Source of the DNA: Odiellus spinosus
Lineage: Eukaryota > Arthropoda > Arachnida > Opiliones > Phalangiidae
Length of the DNA: 64,000 bases
Assembly: GCA_963920705.1 (NCBI GenBank)
Contig: OY987226.1
Coordinates: forward strand, 12,092,501 to 12,156,500
Direction: 5' to 3'
Shown here: positions 11,956 to 22,024 of the stretch, in pieces
How the letters are laid out: every line of letters begins with the position of its first letter
Position numbering within the stretch: the first letter of the stretch is position 1
Position numbers and translations under genes: made by a program
The notes under the pieces: generated by a model
What the model saw: only the letters and a program-made list of their open reading frames with translations
The model's database searches: none
What the model was told of the DNA's origin: nothing

Positions 11956-14900
11956 TTAAGTGTTTGAATCTAAGAACTGCACTTGAATCATTGAATCTTT
12001 GAAGAGTGCTTTAGGGAAAGTTCGCTTTCCGGTAAAGTTCACCTAAATCTCATGTAGCACCAACAAAATCGCTTTCGCAGATTTTACATTAGCCTCGTTC
12101 TTAAAGCTGGTTTTCAGTCGAGATTTTTTTTGACCAAGCTTTTGCGTCAAAACAAATTAAATCTAGCTTTTCATTTAACACAAGTTAACTTCGAGTGACA
12201 GAGAAGCGGGAATGTAAATGCGTTTGATATAAACTTCTTTTTGGAAAGCTGATGATGCTTTAACAATTAATTTAAATTAGAATCGGTTTGAATATCAAAG
12301 TAATTACGGCGGAAAAATCCACGTACTGTAATTTCAGTGCCTTTTTGACTTTCTACCTATAGAGTTGTCGTGAATAGTACTAGGATGAAATATCTATTAA
12401 ATTTCAACTAAATTATTTTCTATTTTACAATTACCATTCACTATCCCTTTAAATTAAAATTTAAACATAGGCTTTAAAAATATAATAAAATTACTTTAAT
12501 TCATTTGTTGCTCGTAATAATCCCCATCTTTAATTTTATGCCTGGTCTATTTTGTCTCCCTCGCGTGTGAAAAAAAAATCTAGAAGGCTTTGAAAGATAT
12601 TGGTTGGTGAATTTCACTCTCACCCGGCCGCGCTAGCTATCTCGTGGAAGCTAATTACACGAATCATTCACCAATTTGCTTTATGTCCGCCATCCTCATT
12701 TCTCCCCTGTTTCTAATGGCACCCTTTCTCCGAAGACCTTTTTTTTTCGAGTTTAAGGGACCCTGAATGAAAAAAAAAAAAGGGTTGTGTTCAGGGAGGA
12801 TGGGAGAAAGAGTTTGGCGTCGAATTGATGATGCTATCAACGCCACACGTTTTTTTTTGGGTGAAACGAAGAGCCCGTCCTCAACAACACTTCCCAATTT
12901 AAGATATCCGAGTTAAGAGGGTAGAGTCTAGCTATATAGGATCATGAGGGAAAAAACAGAAGCATCTTGTCTTTACATTTGGATTCCAATTTTTTATTTT
13001 TTTTTATATAATTTTGTTTTTGGGTCCTGGTCTTTGAAGGTTATGTTCTTATTACTAATTTAATATAGAGTATCTTTGATTGTTAAGTTATTATTTGAAT
13101 GAAATTTTAGGTTTAAATTGAAGGCTGAATGAAATGGAGTGTAATACGCGATAATTAAATTTTTATTTTTCTTAAATCCTAAAATATGATAATTAAAAAA
13201 GAGTTTAATTGCGAAGAAAGAGTGTTTAAATATAAGTACTTATTAAATATCGACTCACATTTTAAAACCCTCTAAAATCTGAGGAAAGGACATGGGAGCC
13301 AATCAAATATAGTATTTTTACTCTGCTTTATTGAACCCTAAAATATCGAACCAATTTTAACCTAAACGTTCAAATACCAAGTCGAGCAAATATGTTTTTT
13401 TAGCAAAGGTGTTCATCTAAATTCGATTAATCAAAGCTCACAAATATAAGATATTTACCAAAATAAAATTTGATTGGCTAACATGAAACAAAATGTTAAG
13501 GCACAATGATTTTAAAATAAATAATTAAATGGCTTTTTGGATCTCCATGAATTATATGAGTATCTTCCATTCGATAATTATTATAATAATAATGTTAAAA
13601 CAATTTAAAATTAAACGTGTCAGTTACGTCAGGAAAAATTGAATGAAGTTGAATTATAAAATTGACTCTCATTATATAAAATTATAAACCTTTCCTAGCG
13701 CTTTACGAATGTTAAAAAATCAAAGCTAAAGTTGCTATTGATAAATTGGGAAATAACGAGTAGTTAGGGTTGGAAGAGTGTTATATTGTCACTCCAAACG
13801 TGACTTGAGATTAAGCGCTCTTACAACCCGCTTTTAACCAAGCTCTAACCGATGGAATGTTCTTCGTCGTCATGTAAATGTGTTACATAAGGTCGAAAAC
13901 CGTTCTATCTTTCATTCATCATGTAACCGAGTCTTTTTCCTATAATGAAAAGGAATAAACAACGCATAACAGCGCTTAGGAAGATGATGACGAAGAACGC
14001 TTTATAAAAAAAGCACCTTACACTCGAGTGTAACCGAGCTCTCTGTTATATTTCGATTAAGGAATTTTGTAGCGCAAAAATATGTTTTGTTCATCATAAT
14101 TGTACTGGTATAAGGTTTGATAAACTTCGCAAAGCTCTTACGTGTTGTAGAAACTCTTTTTATCACTCTACAATGCGAATAAGTCCAAATTTTCTAAAAC
14201 TCGGGATCTTTATTTGGAACTTAACCGAGAAATAGCATTTTTTTGATTGCTCTGAAATTACTGGTTCATCGATTTTTCGTATAAAAAAATAAAAAGAATG
14301 AGGGAGGATGGAAGATGAAATGATGAGAAGCTCGGGAGGAAATTTGGGATGAAGGAAGAGGTAGAAGAGGGGTTGAGGAGACGCGAGCGGCTCTCAGATG
14401 ATGCGGAAGAAGATATCATCATCGCAAAGCGAATATTAACGATCGTGCATGACGAGTGCTTAATTACCGTGTTCCGATCATAGCCCCCAACCCGGGGGGA
14501 AGTATCCCAGGGGGGTGAACGAATTAAGCTTATAGAAAAGGAAAGGGGTGAAGAATAATATAAAAAATGAAGATAGGGACACACTCACACGCGTACAAAA
14601 AAAGGTCTCCTGCCCCATCCTCCCTCGTTTATTGTAATTTTACTAGGACTTAAAAAAAAATGTGATCCGAAAGAAATTAACAGCGAAGGGTAGGGGGATC
14701 AACAAAAACACTTCTTTTATATGGAAATTGAGGAAGATTTTTTTCTCTCTAGTTTTAGTCGCCTTTTAATTTTATCGATTAAGAGTGTTTGCGCGATAAA
14801 TTGTGGTAGTTTTATTGGATTTTTTATTTATTTTTTTCACATATTTTTAAAAGATGAACTCGAATGATTAAAAATTTTAATCGCGTTTAAAGTATGTATT

Positions 14901-15039
14901 TATATTTTGAAACTTTGATAAAAATCAAATACCGTGTCTAATTCATCAGCTGATTTAAAATTAAATTTCACTCAGTCTAGAAATTGACTTTACATTGATT
15001 TCACACATGAAAAATATATTAGCATGTCCAAATAACCGA

Positions 15040-15314
15040 GGGGGCAGACACTGGTGAACTCTGGTGTACAAATTTTTTTAACTCTTTGCGCTATAAAAGC
15101 TGAACTCACTCAATTCACTCTCAAACAGGGGCGTCGGAAGCGGGGGGGCAGGGTGGGCTCAAGCCCCCTCGACCGTCGGACCTGGGGTAACTGAGCCCCA
15201 TATAATTTGACCTTAGCCAACTTGTTCAGCCCACCCACTTAGTAATAACTTCCGACGCCCCTGCAGTCTCAAAGCTGAACGCAGGTGTACAGCGAATTGA
15301 AGGGTGTCGGATCC
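15040..15314. mobile_element. Small inverted-repeat element, interrupted by a nested MITE
   Basis: The left end GGGGGCAGACACT and the right end GTGTCGGATCC are inverted counterparts. Internal blocks AACTCTTTGCGCTATAAAA and AGGTGTACAGCGAATT match the paralogue at 19368-19514. This copy is split between 15125 and 15264 by a second element. No target duplication for the outer element could be fixed with confidence. Confidence 0.75.
15126..15263. mobile_element. Nested 138-bp MITE with CAGGGGCGTCGGAAG termini
   Basis: It has perfect 15-bp terminal inverted repeats: CAGGGGCGTCGGAAG at 15126-15140 and its reverse complement at 15249-15263. It is flanked by an imperfect 10-bp direct repeat (CACTCTCAAA / CAGTCTCAAA, 9 of 10). 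The uninterrupted paralogue at 19368-19514 carries the equivalent empty site (CACTGTCAAAGCTG). CAGGGG-type ends are common in hAT-like elements, which normally duplicate 8 bp, so the superfamily is left open. Confidence 0.9.
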
Positions 15315-16379
15315 TCGATCTTTGACTATTAATAAATAAAAGCCAATTCATTCCAGATCAGCAGCGTTAGGATATGTTTGTCGCGTGATGTACCAAATGA
15401 TACATCACGTTAATTGACGTAGGCAACGATTAGAGTCATTCATGGCGGAGAAATATCATCATTCTGTTGACCCTTCTATGAGCAGAAACCACTATTCCTC
15501 TAGAAATTTTAACTCTAAGAAAGTTTCAAGGGGCATCTCTTGATTCTATGCTTAGTTCGTTAGAAAAGGGGAGAGCTTAAATCTGATAGAACCGGACTGA
15601 AACATGCCGCGAGAGAGTGTTGAGGAGTAAATTGGGGCCAACTGGAGCTCGCGAGTTTTTAATCGATTTTCCCATATCTTACTTCTTTAAGAGTATAGGG
15701 GAAAACTAACGACAAATTAAGGAGTGGGATGGAAAATTATTGTTGGTTCAAGTTTGGGTTTTTGTTCTTGGCTTTTCCATGCCTCGTGCTTTCAATTCCT
15801 TCGACTTCTTTGGACAGACTGGGTGTAGGATTTTTTTCAGCTAATTTACAAATGGATTAGAAAATTATAGTACAGTTGAATTTTAACAACGCTTTGACCC
15901 CAATAATACTCTTAAATTATAATAAAATTATTGTTAAATGAGAACATTATATTTAGAAACATGATTCTATACAGGGTAATAACAACAGAATTTTAACTCG
16001 ACTTTTAACATAAAAAAAACTCGTATAATTAAAGTGCCGTTAGCCGTTAGATTTAAAGGTTCTAAAATTAATTTCTAGACACCTTTAAAAGTAACGTTAT
16101 CCGCTCTCGCCACGGGGAGGCCGCACTTAGAGAGAGCATTTGAATATATTTTAAATCCACTTCCCTCACTCAGAGTCATGAGAGAAGTGGTTTTAAAATA
16201 TATTCTTATTTTTTTTTTAATTTTTAGCTTTTTTTTTATCTTTTTTTTTAATTTTTAGCTTTTTTTTTATCTTTTTTTTTTATTTATATCATTTGTTTTA
16301 ATTAGTATTATTTTTTTTCGATGATTTTTTTTCAACAACGTCCATACCTAGAATAAAAATTTCAAACTATTTTTAGGGG
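15315..16379. other. Non-coding stretch with an inverted repeat and poly(T) tracts
   Basis: No gene was recognised. A 22-bp near-perfect inverted repeat lies at 16142-16205. The segment 16207-16330 is dominated by T runs containing two copies of TTTTTAGCTTTTTTTTTATC. On the plus strand, ACTATTTTTAG at 16366-16376 resembles a splice acceptor immediately before the 24-bp array. On the minus strand, TTTTTATTCTAG ending at 16348 also resembles one. Confidence 0.5.
16142..16205. repeat. 22-bp inverted repeat (hairpin)
   Basis: The arms at 16142-16163 and 16184-16205 are reverse complements with one mismatch, around a 20-nt spacer. The stem combines an AT-rich end (GAATATATTTTAAA) with CCACTTC. 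It could be a small foldback remnant or a hairpin in a transcript. No target duplication is evident. Confidence 0.85.
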
Positions 16380-18295
16380 GTCCAAAGGGGAAATCCTAGC
16401 GGGGCCGAGGGAGGAAATCCTAGCGGGGCCGAGGGAGGAAATCCTAGCGGGGCCGAGGGAGGAAATCCTAGCGGGGCCGAGGGAGGAAATCCTAGCGGGG
16501 CCGAGGGAGGAAATCCTAGCGGGGCCGAGGGAGGAAATCCTAGCGGGGCCGAGGGAGGAAATCCTAGCGGGGCCGAGGGAGGAAATCCTAGCGGGGCCGA
16601 GGGAGGAAATCCTAAGGGGGCCGAGGGGGGAAATCCTAGCGGGGCCGAGGGGGAAAATCCTAGCGGGGCCGAGGGGGAAAATCCTAGCGGGGCCGAGGGG
16701 GAAAATCCTAGCGGGGCCGAGGGGGAAAATCCTAGCGGGGCCGAGGGGGAAAATCCTAGCGGGGCCGAGGGGGAAAATCCTAGCGGGGCCGAGGGGGAAA
16801 ATCCTAGCGGGGCCGAGGGGGAAAATCCTAGCGGGGCCGAGGGGGAAAATCCTAGCGGGGCCGAGGGGGAAAATCCTAGCGGGGCCGAGGGGGAAAATCC
16901 TAGCGGGGCCGAGGGGGAAAATCCTAGCGGGGCCGAGGGGGAAAATCCTAGCGGGGCCGAGGGGGAAAATCCTAGCGGGGCCGAGGGGGAAAATCCTAGC
17001 GGGGCCGAGGGGGAAAATCCTAGCGGGGCCGAGGGGGAAAATCCTAGCGGGCCCGAGGGGGGAATCCCTTCCGGGGCAAAAACGGGGAACCCTTCCGGGG
17101 AAAAAACGGGGAACCCTTCCGGGGCCAAATCGGGCAACCCTTCCGGGGCCAAATCGGGGAACCCTTCCGGGGCCAAATCGGGGAACCCTTCCGGGGCCAA
17201 ATCGGGGAACCCTTCCGGGGCCAAATCGGGGAACCCTTCCGGGGCCAAATCGGGGAACCCTTCCGGGGCCAAATCGGGGAACCCTTCCGGGGCCAAATCG
17301 GGGAACCCTTCCGGGGCCAAATCGGGGAACCCTTCCGGGGCAAAATCGGGGAACCCTTCCGGGGCAAAATCGGGGAACCCTTCCGGGGCAAAATCGGGGA
17401 ACCCTTCCGGGGCAAAATCGGGGAACCCTTCCGGGGCAAAAACGGGGAACCCTTCCGGGGAAAAAACGGGGAACCCTGGCGGGTCAGAAACGGGGAACCC
17501 TGGCGGGTCAGAAACGGGGAACCCTGGCGGGTCAGAAACGGGGAACCCTGGCGGGTCAGAAACGGGGAACCCTTCCGGGGCGAAAACGGGGAACCCTCCC
17601 GGGGCGAAAACGGGGAACCCTCCCGGGGCGAAAACGGGGAACCCTCCCGGGGCGAAAACGGGGAACCCTCCCGGGGCGAAAACGGGGAACCCTCCCGGGG
17701 CGAAAACGGGGAACCCTCCCGGGGCGAAAACGGGGAACCCTCCCGGGGCGAAAACGGGGAACCCTCCCGGGGCGAAAACGGGGAACCCTCCCGGGGCGAA
17801 AACGGGGAACCCTCCCGGGGCGAAAACGGGGAACCCTCCCGGGGCGAAAACGGGGAGCCCTCCCGGGGCGAAAACGGGGAACCCTGGCGGGTCAGAAACG
17901 GGGAACCCTGGCGGGCTGAAGAGGAGAAACCCTGGCGGGCTAAAAAAAGGAAACCCTGGGTGGCTAAAAAAAGGAAACCCTGGGTGGCTAAAACAAGGAA
18001 ACCCTGGGTGGTTAAAAAAAGGAAACCCTGGGTGGCTAAAAAAAGGAAACCCTGGGTGGCTAAAAAAAGGAAACCCTGGGTGGCTAAAAAAAGGAAACCC
18101 TGGGTGGCTAAAAAAAGGAAACCCTGGGTGGCTAAGAAAAGGAAACCCTGGGTGGCTAAGAAATGGAAACCCTGGCGGGCCTAACAGGGGAAACCCTAGC
18201 TGGTCGAAACCATTATTCAACGACCCCGCATTAGTTAGATCAAAAAAGTCACTTACATTGGGATTCCCGCATTGAGGACATAGCCTTAAATCCAT
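16373..18295 (-). CDS. Candidate repeat-protein ORF (640 aa), or a short coding exon followed by an intronic array
   Basis: The ATG (complement of 18293-18295) opens a 640-codon frame. About 32 non-repeat residues begin MDLRLCPQCGNPN and include a single CPQC motif, which resembles half of a zinc ribbon. About 76 octapeptides of the form xGFPxxxP then run to a stop just past the array. There is no signal peptide and no recognisable domain. Upstream lies a 73-bp GT-AG intron and a promoter-like patch, which supports transcription. Against a full-length product, a perfect donor GTAAGT (complement of 18251-18256) falls right after codon 13 in phase 0. The array may therefore be intronic, with only MDLRLCPQCGNPN coding here. 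Block-to-block changes in this frame are radical (P/D/V/F, L/E/G/P), which argues against selection on it. Function is unknown. Confidence 0.3.
   Translation of the reverse strand: MDLRLCPQCGNPNVSDFFDLTNAGSLNNGFDQLGFPLLGPPGFPFLSHPGFPFLSHPGFPFFSHPGFPFFSHPGFPFFSHPGFPFFSHPGFPFFNHPGFPCFSHPGFPFFSHPGFPFFSPPGFLLFSPPGFPVSDPPGFPVFAPGGLPVFAPGGFPVFAPGGFPVFAPGGFPVFAPGGFPVFAPGGFPVFAPGGFPVFAPGGFPVFAPGGFPVFAPGGFPVFAPGGFPVFAPGGFPVFAPEGFPVSDPPGFPVSDPPGFPVSDPPGFPVSDPPGFPVFSPEGFPVFAPEGFPDFAPEGFPDFAPEGFPDFAPEGFPDFAPEGFPDLAPEGFPDLAPEGFPDLAPEGFPDLAPEGFPDLAPEGFPDLAPEGFPDLAPEGFPDLAPEGLPDLAPEGFPVFSPEGFPVFAPEGIPPSGPLGFSPSAPLGFSPSAPLGFSPSAPLGFSPSAPLGFSPSAPLGFSPSAPLGFSPSAPLGFSPSAPLGFSPSAPLGFSPSAPLGFSPSAPLGFSPSAPLGFSPSAPLGFSPSAPLGFSPSAPLGFSPSAPLGFSPSAPLGFPPSAPLGFPPSAPLGFPPSAPLGFPPSAPLGFPPSAPLGFPPSAPLGFPPSAPLGFPPSAPLGFPPSAPLGFPPSAPLGFPLWTP
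16377..18275 (+). other. Plus-strand open frame through the 24-bp array (no ATG)
   Basis: From just after an in-frame TAG at 16374-16376 to TGA at 18273-18275, the plus strand is open for about 632 codons. It encodes octapeptides N-P-(S/P/G)-G-(A/S)-(E/K)-(G/S/T)-(G/E), ending in a block with Trp and Lys. Several block differences are silent here: AAT/AAC for Asn, AGC/TCC for Ser, GCC/GCA/GCG for Ala. Most others are mild. Reading it would need a spliced upstream start, and ACTATTTTTAG at 16366-16376 is a possible acceptor. No upstream exon was found. It may simply reflect a stop-free GC-rich repeat with a period divisible by three. Confidence 0.25.
16380..18205. repeat. Large GC-rich 24-bp minisatellite, about 76 units
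   Basis: An uninterrupted 24-bp-period array in strongly GC-biased sequence amid AT-rich DNA. Units fall into homogenised blocks, left to right: NPSGAEGG-type (about 16386-16620), NPSGAEGE-type (to about 17050), NPSGAKSG-type (to about 17450, with two sub-blocks differing GCC/GCA), NPGGSETG-type (4 units to about 17575), NPPGAKTG-type (13 units to about 17890), then a transition and NPGWLKKG-type (to about 18180). The labels are plus-strand translations. There is no frame-breaking indel anywhere. One strand is rich in runs of 4-5 G with short loops, so G-quadruplex formation is plausible. The block structure indicates successive local expansions. Confidence 0.97.
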
Positions 18296-18313
18296 TTTGA
18301 AAGATTCGTCAAT
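18257..18313 (-). other. Candidate exon 2 with 13 codons (MDLRLCPQCGNPN)
   Basis: Bounded by the acceptor at 18314 and the perfect donor GTAAGT at 18251-18256 (complement), this 57-nt exon has an 18-nt leader ending TTTCAAA before the ATG and 13 codons ending in phase 0. The CPQCGN motif is the kind found at the N-terminus of zinc-ribbon proteins. The downstream exon that would supply the second Cys pair was not located. Confidence 0.4.
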
Positions 18314-18386
18314 CTGGAAAAAGAAAAAGAAATTCAGAGTTAGTCTTACGGTTATTGTATAACACTAAACAAATTTAAAAACTTAC
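18314..18386 (-). other. Predicted 73-bp GT-AG intron in the 5' leader
   Basis: On the minus strand the donor CTCG|GTAAGT (complement of 18381-18386) and the acceptor CTTTTTCCAG (ending at 18314) bound a 73-nt segment with a pyrimidine-rich 3' end. It lies 18 nt upstream of the ATG at 18295. An untranslated first exon would end at 18387. This structure is the main reason to think a real minus-strand gene starts here. Confidence 0.55.
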
Positions 18387-18424
18387 CGAGCTATAACGAG
18401 AGCTAGCTGTTCAGAGTAGAGTTT

Positions 18425-18660
18425 AACTTCAAAATGGCGCCTGCGCGTGATTTTAAAATAACGGTTGGAATTATGGCGAGCGCGTGATCGAGCAGGCTAG
18501 GACTCATGCAACCTTTGCTCTATTCGGACTTCGTCTCGCGCCAAGCATTATTTGTAAATTTGATATACCTCTACACTGTGCAATCGTAAAATACATGCGA
18601 ATTTCCTTTTCAAGAATTGAAAAAATCCCGAAGCTGTCGGCGCGCGCGTGACGTCATTTT
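18425..18660 (-). promoter_or_regulatory. Candidate CpG-rich promoter of the minus-strand gene
   Basis: A CpG-rich island just upstream of the predicted first exon. It contains AAAATGGCGCC (18431-18441, YY1-like), CTGCGCGTGA (18441-18450, NRF1-like half), a second GCGCGTGATCG and a perfect CRE/ATF palindrome TGACGTCA (18649-18656) inside GCGCGCGTGACGTCAT. The motif matches are by eye. Their position relative to the intron-containing leader is what makes them persuasive. Confidence 0.4.
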
Positions 18661-18847
18661 TACGATTGAATTTTTTTTCGCCATAGAAAATAATGCTAAA
18701 AAGTCTGATTCGATTCGCTGGTTCCTGGTAAAAGTTTAAACGAAAACTTTTCGCGGTAATTTTATTAATATTAAATAGATCTTAAATTATTATATTATCT
18801 AATATCAAACGTGTTAAAAACAATAACGGCTGAAACACAGCCCTATA

Positions 18848-18983
18848 CAGAGCCGGATGAAGCGATTTGGCACCCGGGTGCAAAATTATACGCGCTCGGA
18901 TTTAGCATCAGATTTCTTGGTCGCCAATTTTTGGCTAGCGCACGGGGGCAGGTGCCCCCTCTGCCCCCCTTAATCCGGTCCTG
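18848..18983. mobile_element. 136-bp MITE, CAGRRCCGGAT termini
   Basis: The left end CAGAGCCGGATGAAG and the reverse-complemented right end CAGGACCGGATTAAG match at 12 of 15 positions. The interior is GC-rich near the right end (GGGGGCAGGTGCCCCC). The termini resemble hAT-type non-autonomous elements. No 8-bp target duplication is visible, so the insertion is old or the ends are slightly misplaced. Confidence 0.65.
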
Positions 18984-19367
18984 AGTTTGAACTGGGAAGC
19001 GACACAAATGATGGGAATTCTGATCAAAATGATTATAGTTCATCGGAAGTTGAATAATCCGATGATGATCATGATATGTAGCGTTACCACAAAGTCATAG
19101 CCTATTCTGGAGGTTTCCAGGACAAATACAATTATACACACACTAAATAAATTATATGAATTGAAAGTTAATAGGAAAATTAATGTTGAACAAACTTTTT
19201 GAAGACTTTGGTGGAGTATGACCGACAACATTAAGGAGAGAGTTCCACTGTGGTATTAAGCGATTAAAAAATATGTTTCTTAATAATAATCCCAAGGCGA
19301 GGGCAAGTTCGTGAGAGTCTGCGGGTAGAAGAAGAAGAAGAAGAAAAGGAAGGGCTATCTTTGACGA

Positions 19368-19514
19368 GGGGGCAGACACTCGAGAACTCAGGTGTACAAA
19401 ATATTTTAACTCTTTGCGCTATAAAATCTGAACTCGGAGTTCATAAGAGTTCGGACTCAATGCACTGTCAAAGCTGAACTCAGGTGTACAGCGAATTCAA
19501 GAGTGTCGGACCCC
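19368..19514. mobile_element. Small inverted-repeat element, uninterrupted copy
   Basis: The left end GGGGGCAGACACTCGAGAA and the right end AGAGTGTCGGACCCC are imperfect inverted repeats. The internal sequence matches the copy at 15040-15314, including the AACTCTTTGCGCTATAAAA and AGGTGTACAGCGAATT blocks. It provides the empty-site reference for the nested MITE in that copy. A direct pair of CTGAACTC(A/G)G blocks is also seen. Confidence 0.8.
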
Positions 19515-21990
19515 TAGCAAATAATATTGAAAAGTTGACTTTTCGACGATTTAAAAGGTTAAACTTTGACCTGATTGATGAATTTGATTACTTTTAATTA
19601 TAAATTACCTATTTAGTAATTTAACCACAACAAAAACGGTAAATTACCATCACCCTGGTAAATTACCGATTAAGAACTGGGGAAAGAATTTGCATGAGAA
19701 AATGCCGTTTTTTGACTAGTTATAATATGACGAAACAATGTCGTTATTTACTGCGAAAAACAGCTTCATTTCGTATTAATTAAACATTTAATTAGTCGAC
19801 GAAGTTGGAAACCCTTGGAAATATGGGAACTAGCCTTAATTCGATCGCGATAATTTTGATTTTTATATCTATGTGGGAACTAGCTTAAAGATAAACCTTT
19901 TTTATTCGAAATAGACAAAATTTGACAAATGTTCTTGAAATTTTTCAATTACCAATTGATTGCGTGTTGGATTAGTTTTTGGTAAATTCAAATATTAAAC
20001 TTATTGATATGAACTTATGGTATAATAACGGGGAAATAAAGTATCAGTACGCGTGAAATTCGAAAACTTAATTTGAAGAAAAACAAGAATATTTTGTATT
20101 TCTTCGAATTGGTATCGCGTCTATTGGTCTCCGCCTCCTAGTGGGAGACTATTCGGTACCTACGCCCCGTAAAATATATACCCATATAGGTAACCCCCGC
20201 TGGTTTCTCAACAGTATTAAAATGATACCTCGATACCATATGGTCGTATCTTTCCATCGAAATACCTAAGAAAATACGTTACTATTCCGTTTAAATTTCA
20301 CGGTTTTGATTCCCGTAGTTTCAAAACTTACTCTTCCAAGAGATATATATATATTTAATAAATATAAAAGAAATACGTAAAAATAAGTAAAGCTTTTGTC
20401 GCGCGGCTAAACCAGCGTGTGGTTTGCGTTGGGATTTTATGGGGCGCTCGTATAAGTGGCGGCGCTGCGTGGTTTACCAAGAACTAGGGGGCCCACCATA
20501 GACACTGTCTCGGATACAGATACAGTACCATATACGTACCAAGGGCTAGAAAACAAAAATCTTCAAGTGACGGTGACTGTACGAAACTAGCCACTTTTTT
20601 TAAATCCAATTGGTTGACCACAATTTCTATATTTTTATAATTTCTCCTATATATTTTCAATGTGTTCCTACACAAGTAAATCATCCTTCAAGTTTATAAG
20701 ACGACATACTGCGGGTGACAGTGAAGTGAGTCTGATTTTTTTCAGTTCATGGTTTCACCCTAAGTATTACGAAATTTGTACAGACTACAAATCGCGACGG
20801 CCGGGCGAGACACGCTCCTTCGTTTCGCCAGAGAGAGGGGAGAGTTGTTTTCCGTCGATACATTTTCACCCCCGTAAACGCCTAGAGAGTTCGGTCCAAT
20901 ATTAGCACCACCTACTTAGTTCAAATCTCCACCACTAGAAAGAGCAATTTCGAATTCCGTATCTCGACCGTTTAGAGTTTTTGGATTTTTTCCACTCTCC
21001 TCGGCCGAAAGCTCTGACGACAAAGCTTTCAGAAACACATACCAATCATAATATGCCTTGTTGTTAACTGGAAGCATGATTTACATGTGGTTCCTATAAT
21101 ATAGACAATAAATTTTCCTATATTTCTAAAAAAATTGGTAAATTTCCTATTTTCATTTTATCTTTTTGAGTTTTTTGTTGTGGTCATCCTTCAAGTTGAA
21201 TTGAACTAAGAGGGAAAAAATTAACTGTGGTGTTTAAATAATTTTAAATAATTTAATTTTTCTGCACTATGTCTGTGTGAATGCCTTAACTGTCGCGCAC
21301 CAATGTGTTTGGCAGAGCTGAACTTCAGGGGTAAAACTACTTTTTTAGCCCTACGGGACGCCTTTAGAACTATCCTAACCGTCGTGCCCCTATGTTTAAG
21401 ACAGAGTTGAACTTAAGGATGGGAAATTAATCTGCATTGTATTTCATATACGGAATGATTGTCGAAATCATAAGCGTGATATTTCATAAACTTTTTGCAC
21501 GGAACAACTTTTTGAATTTGGCACAAAGACTTCAAAGTGTTTCATCATCGGTTAATATATGATATTATCAAGTACTTATAAGACCTTAAATACTATGGAA
21601 ATTTACAGATTATCTTAATCGTAACTGTCCGGGAAAAGGTAATCTTCATTGTAATTAAACTACAATTACTCGATTCTTGAGATTAAATTTAATATATATA
21701 ATATTTGAATCATTATTAAAAATTGAAGAGAAAATAGACGTAAAAATCTAGAAAGCTTCTGATACTGTTAATTATGAAAACCATATAATTTAAGTCACCG
21801 TCACTTTATGATCGTTACTGATACTTTTTGCTCGAGGTTTCTACTTTATAAATTTGCAACTCGATAAGTATCTTGAGGTCGGTTTTTGGTTGAATTCTCT
21901 TAACTATATATGTGTAAGAGTCGGCAAATCTTCAAAAACAACGTTTTATATCCGAGATTCCCCTCGACTCGCTCAGGGGGAAATAATCCG

Positions 21991-22024
<34 letters not shown>

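Larger units (their letters stand above)
9659..15039. other. Long non-coding stretch with a promoter-like patch
   Basis: No gene family was recognised. A promoter-like patch at about 10190-10330 and a copy of a dispersed repeat at 11725-11955 are listed separately. The segment 10440-10900 contains degenerate, roughly tandem A-rich motifs (AAAATAGGCCTAA variants). A GA microsatellite lies at 11073-11098. The segment 12660-12900 and the purine-rich segment near 14280-14420 are open on the minus strand, but without family resemblance. Confidence 0.45.

Noticed and set aside
18848..18983. An exact 8-bp hAT target duplication
   Set aside because: The 8 bases on each side (GCCCTATA and AGTTTGAA) do not match, so no duplication was claimed.
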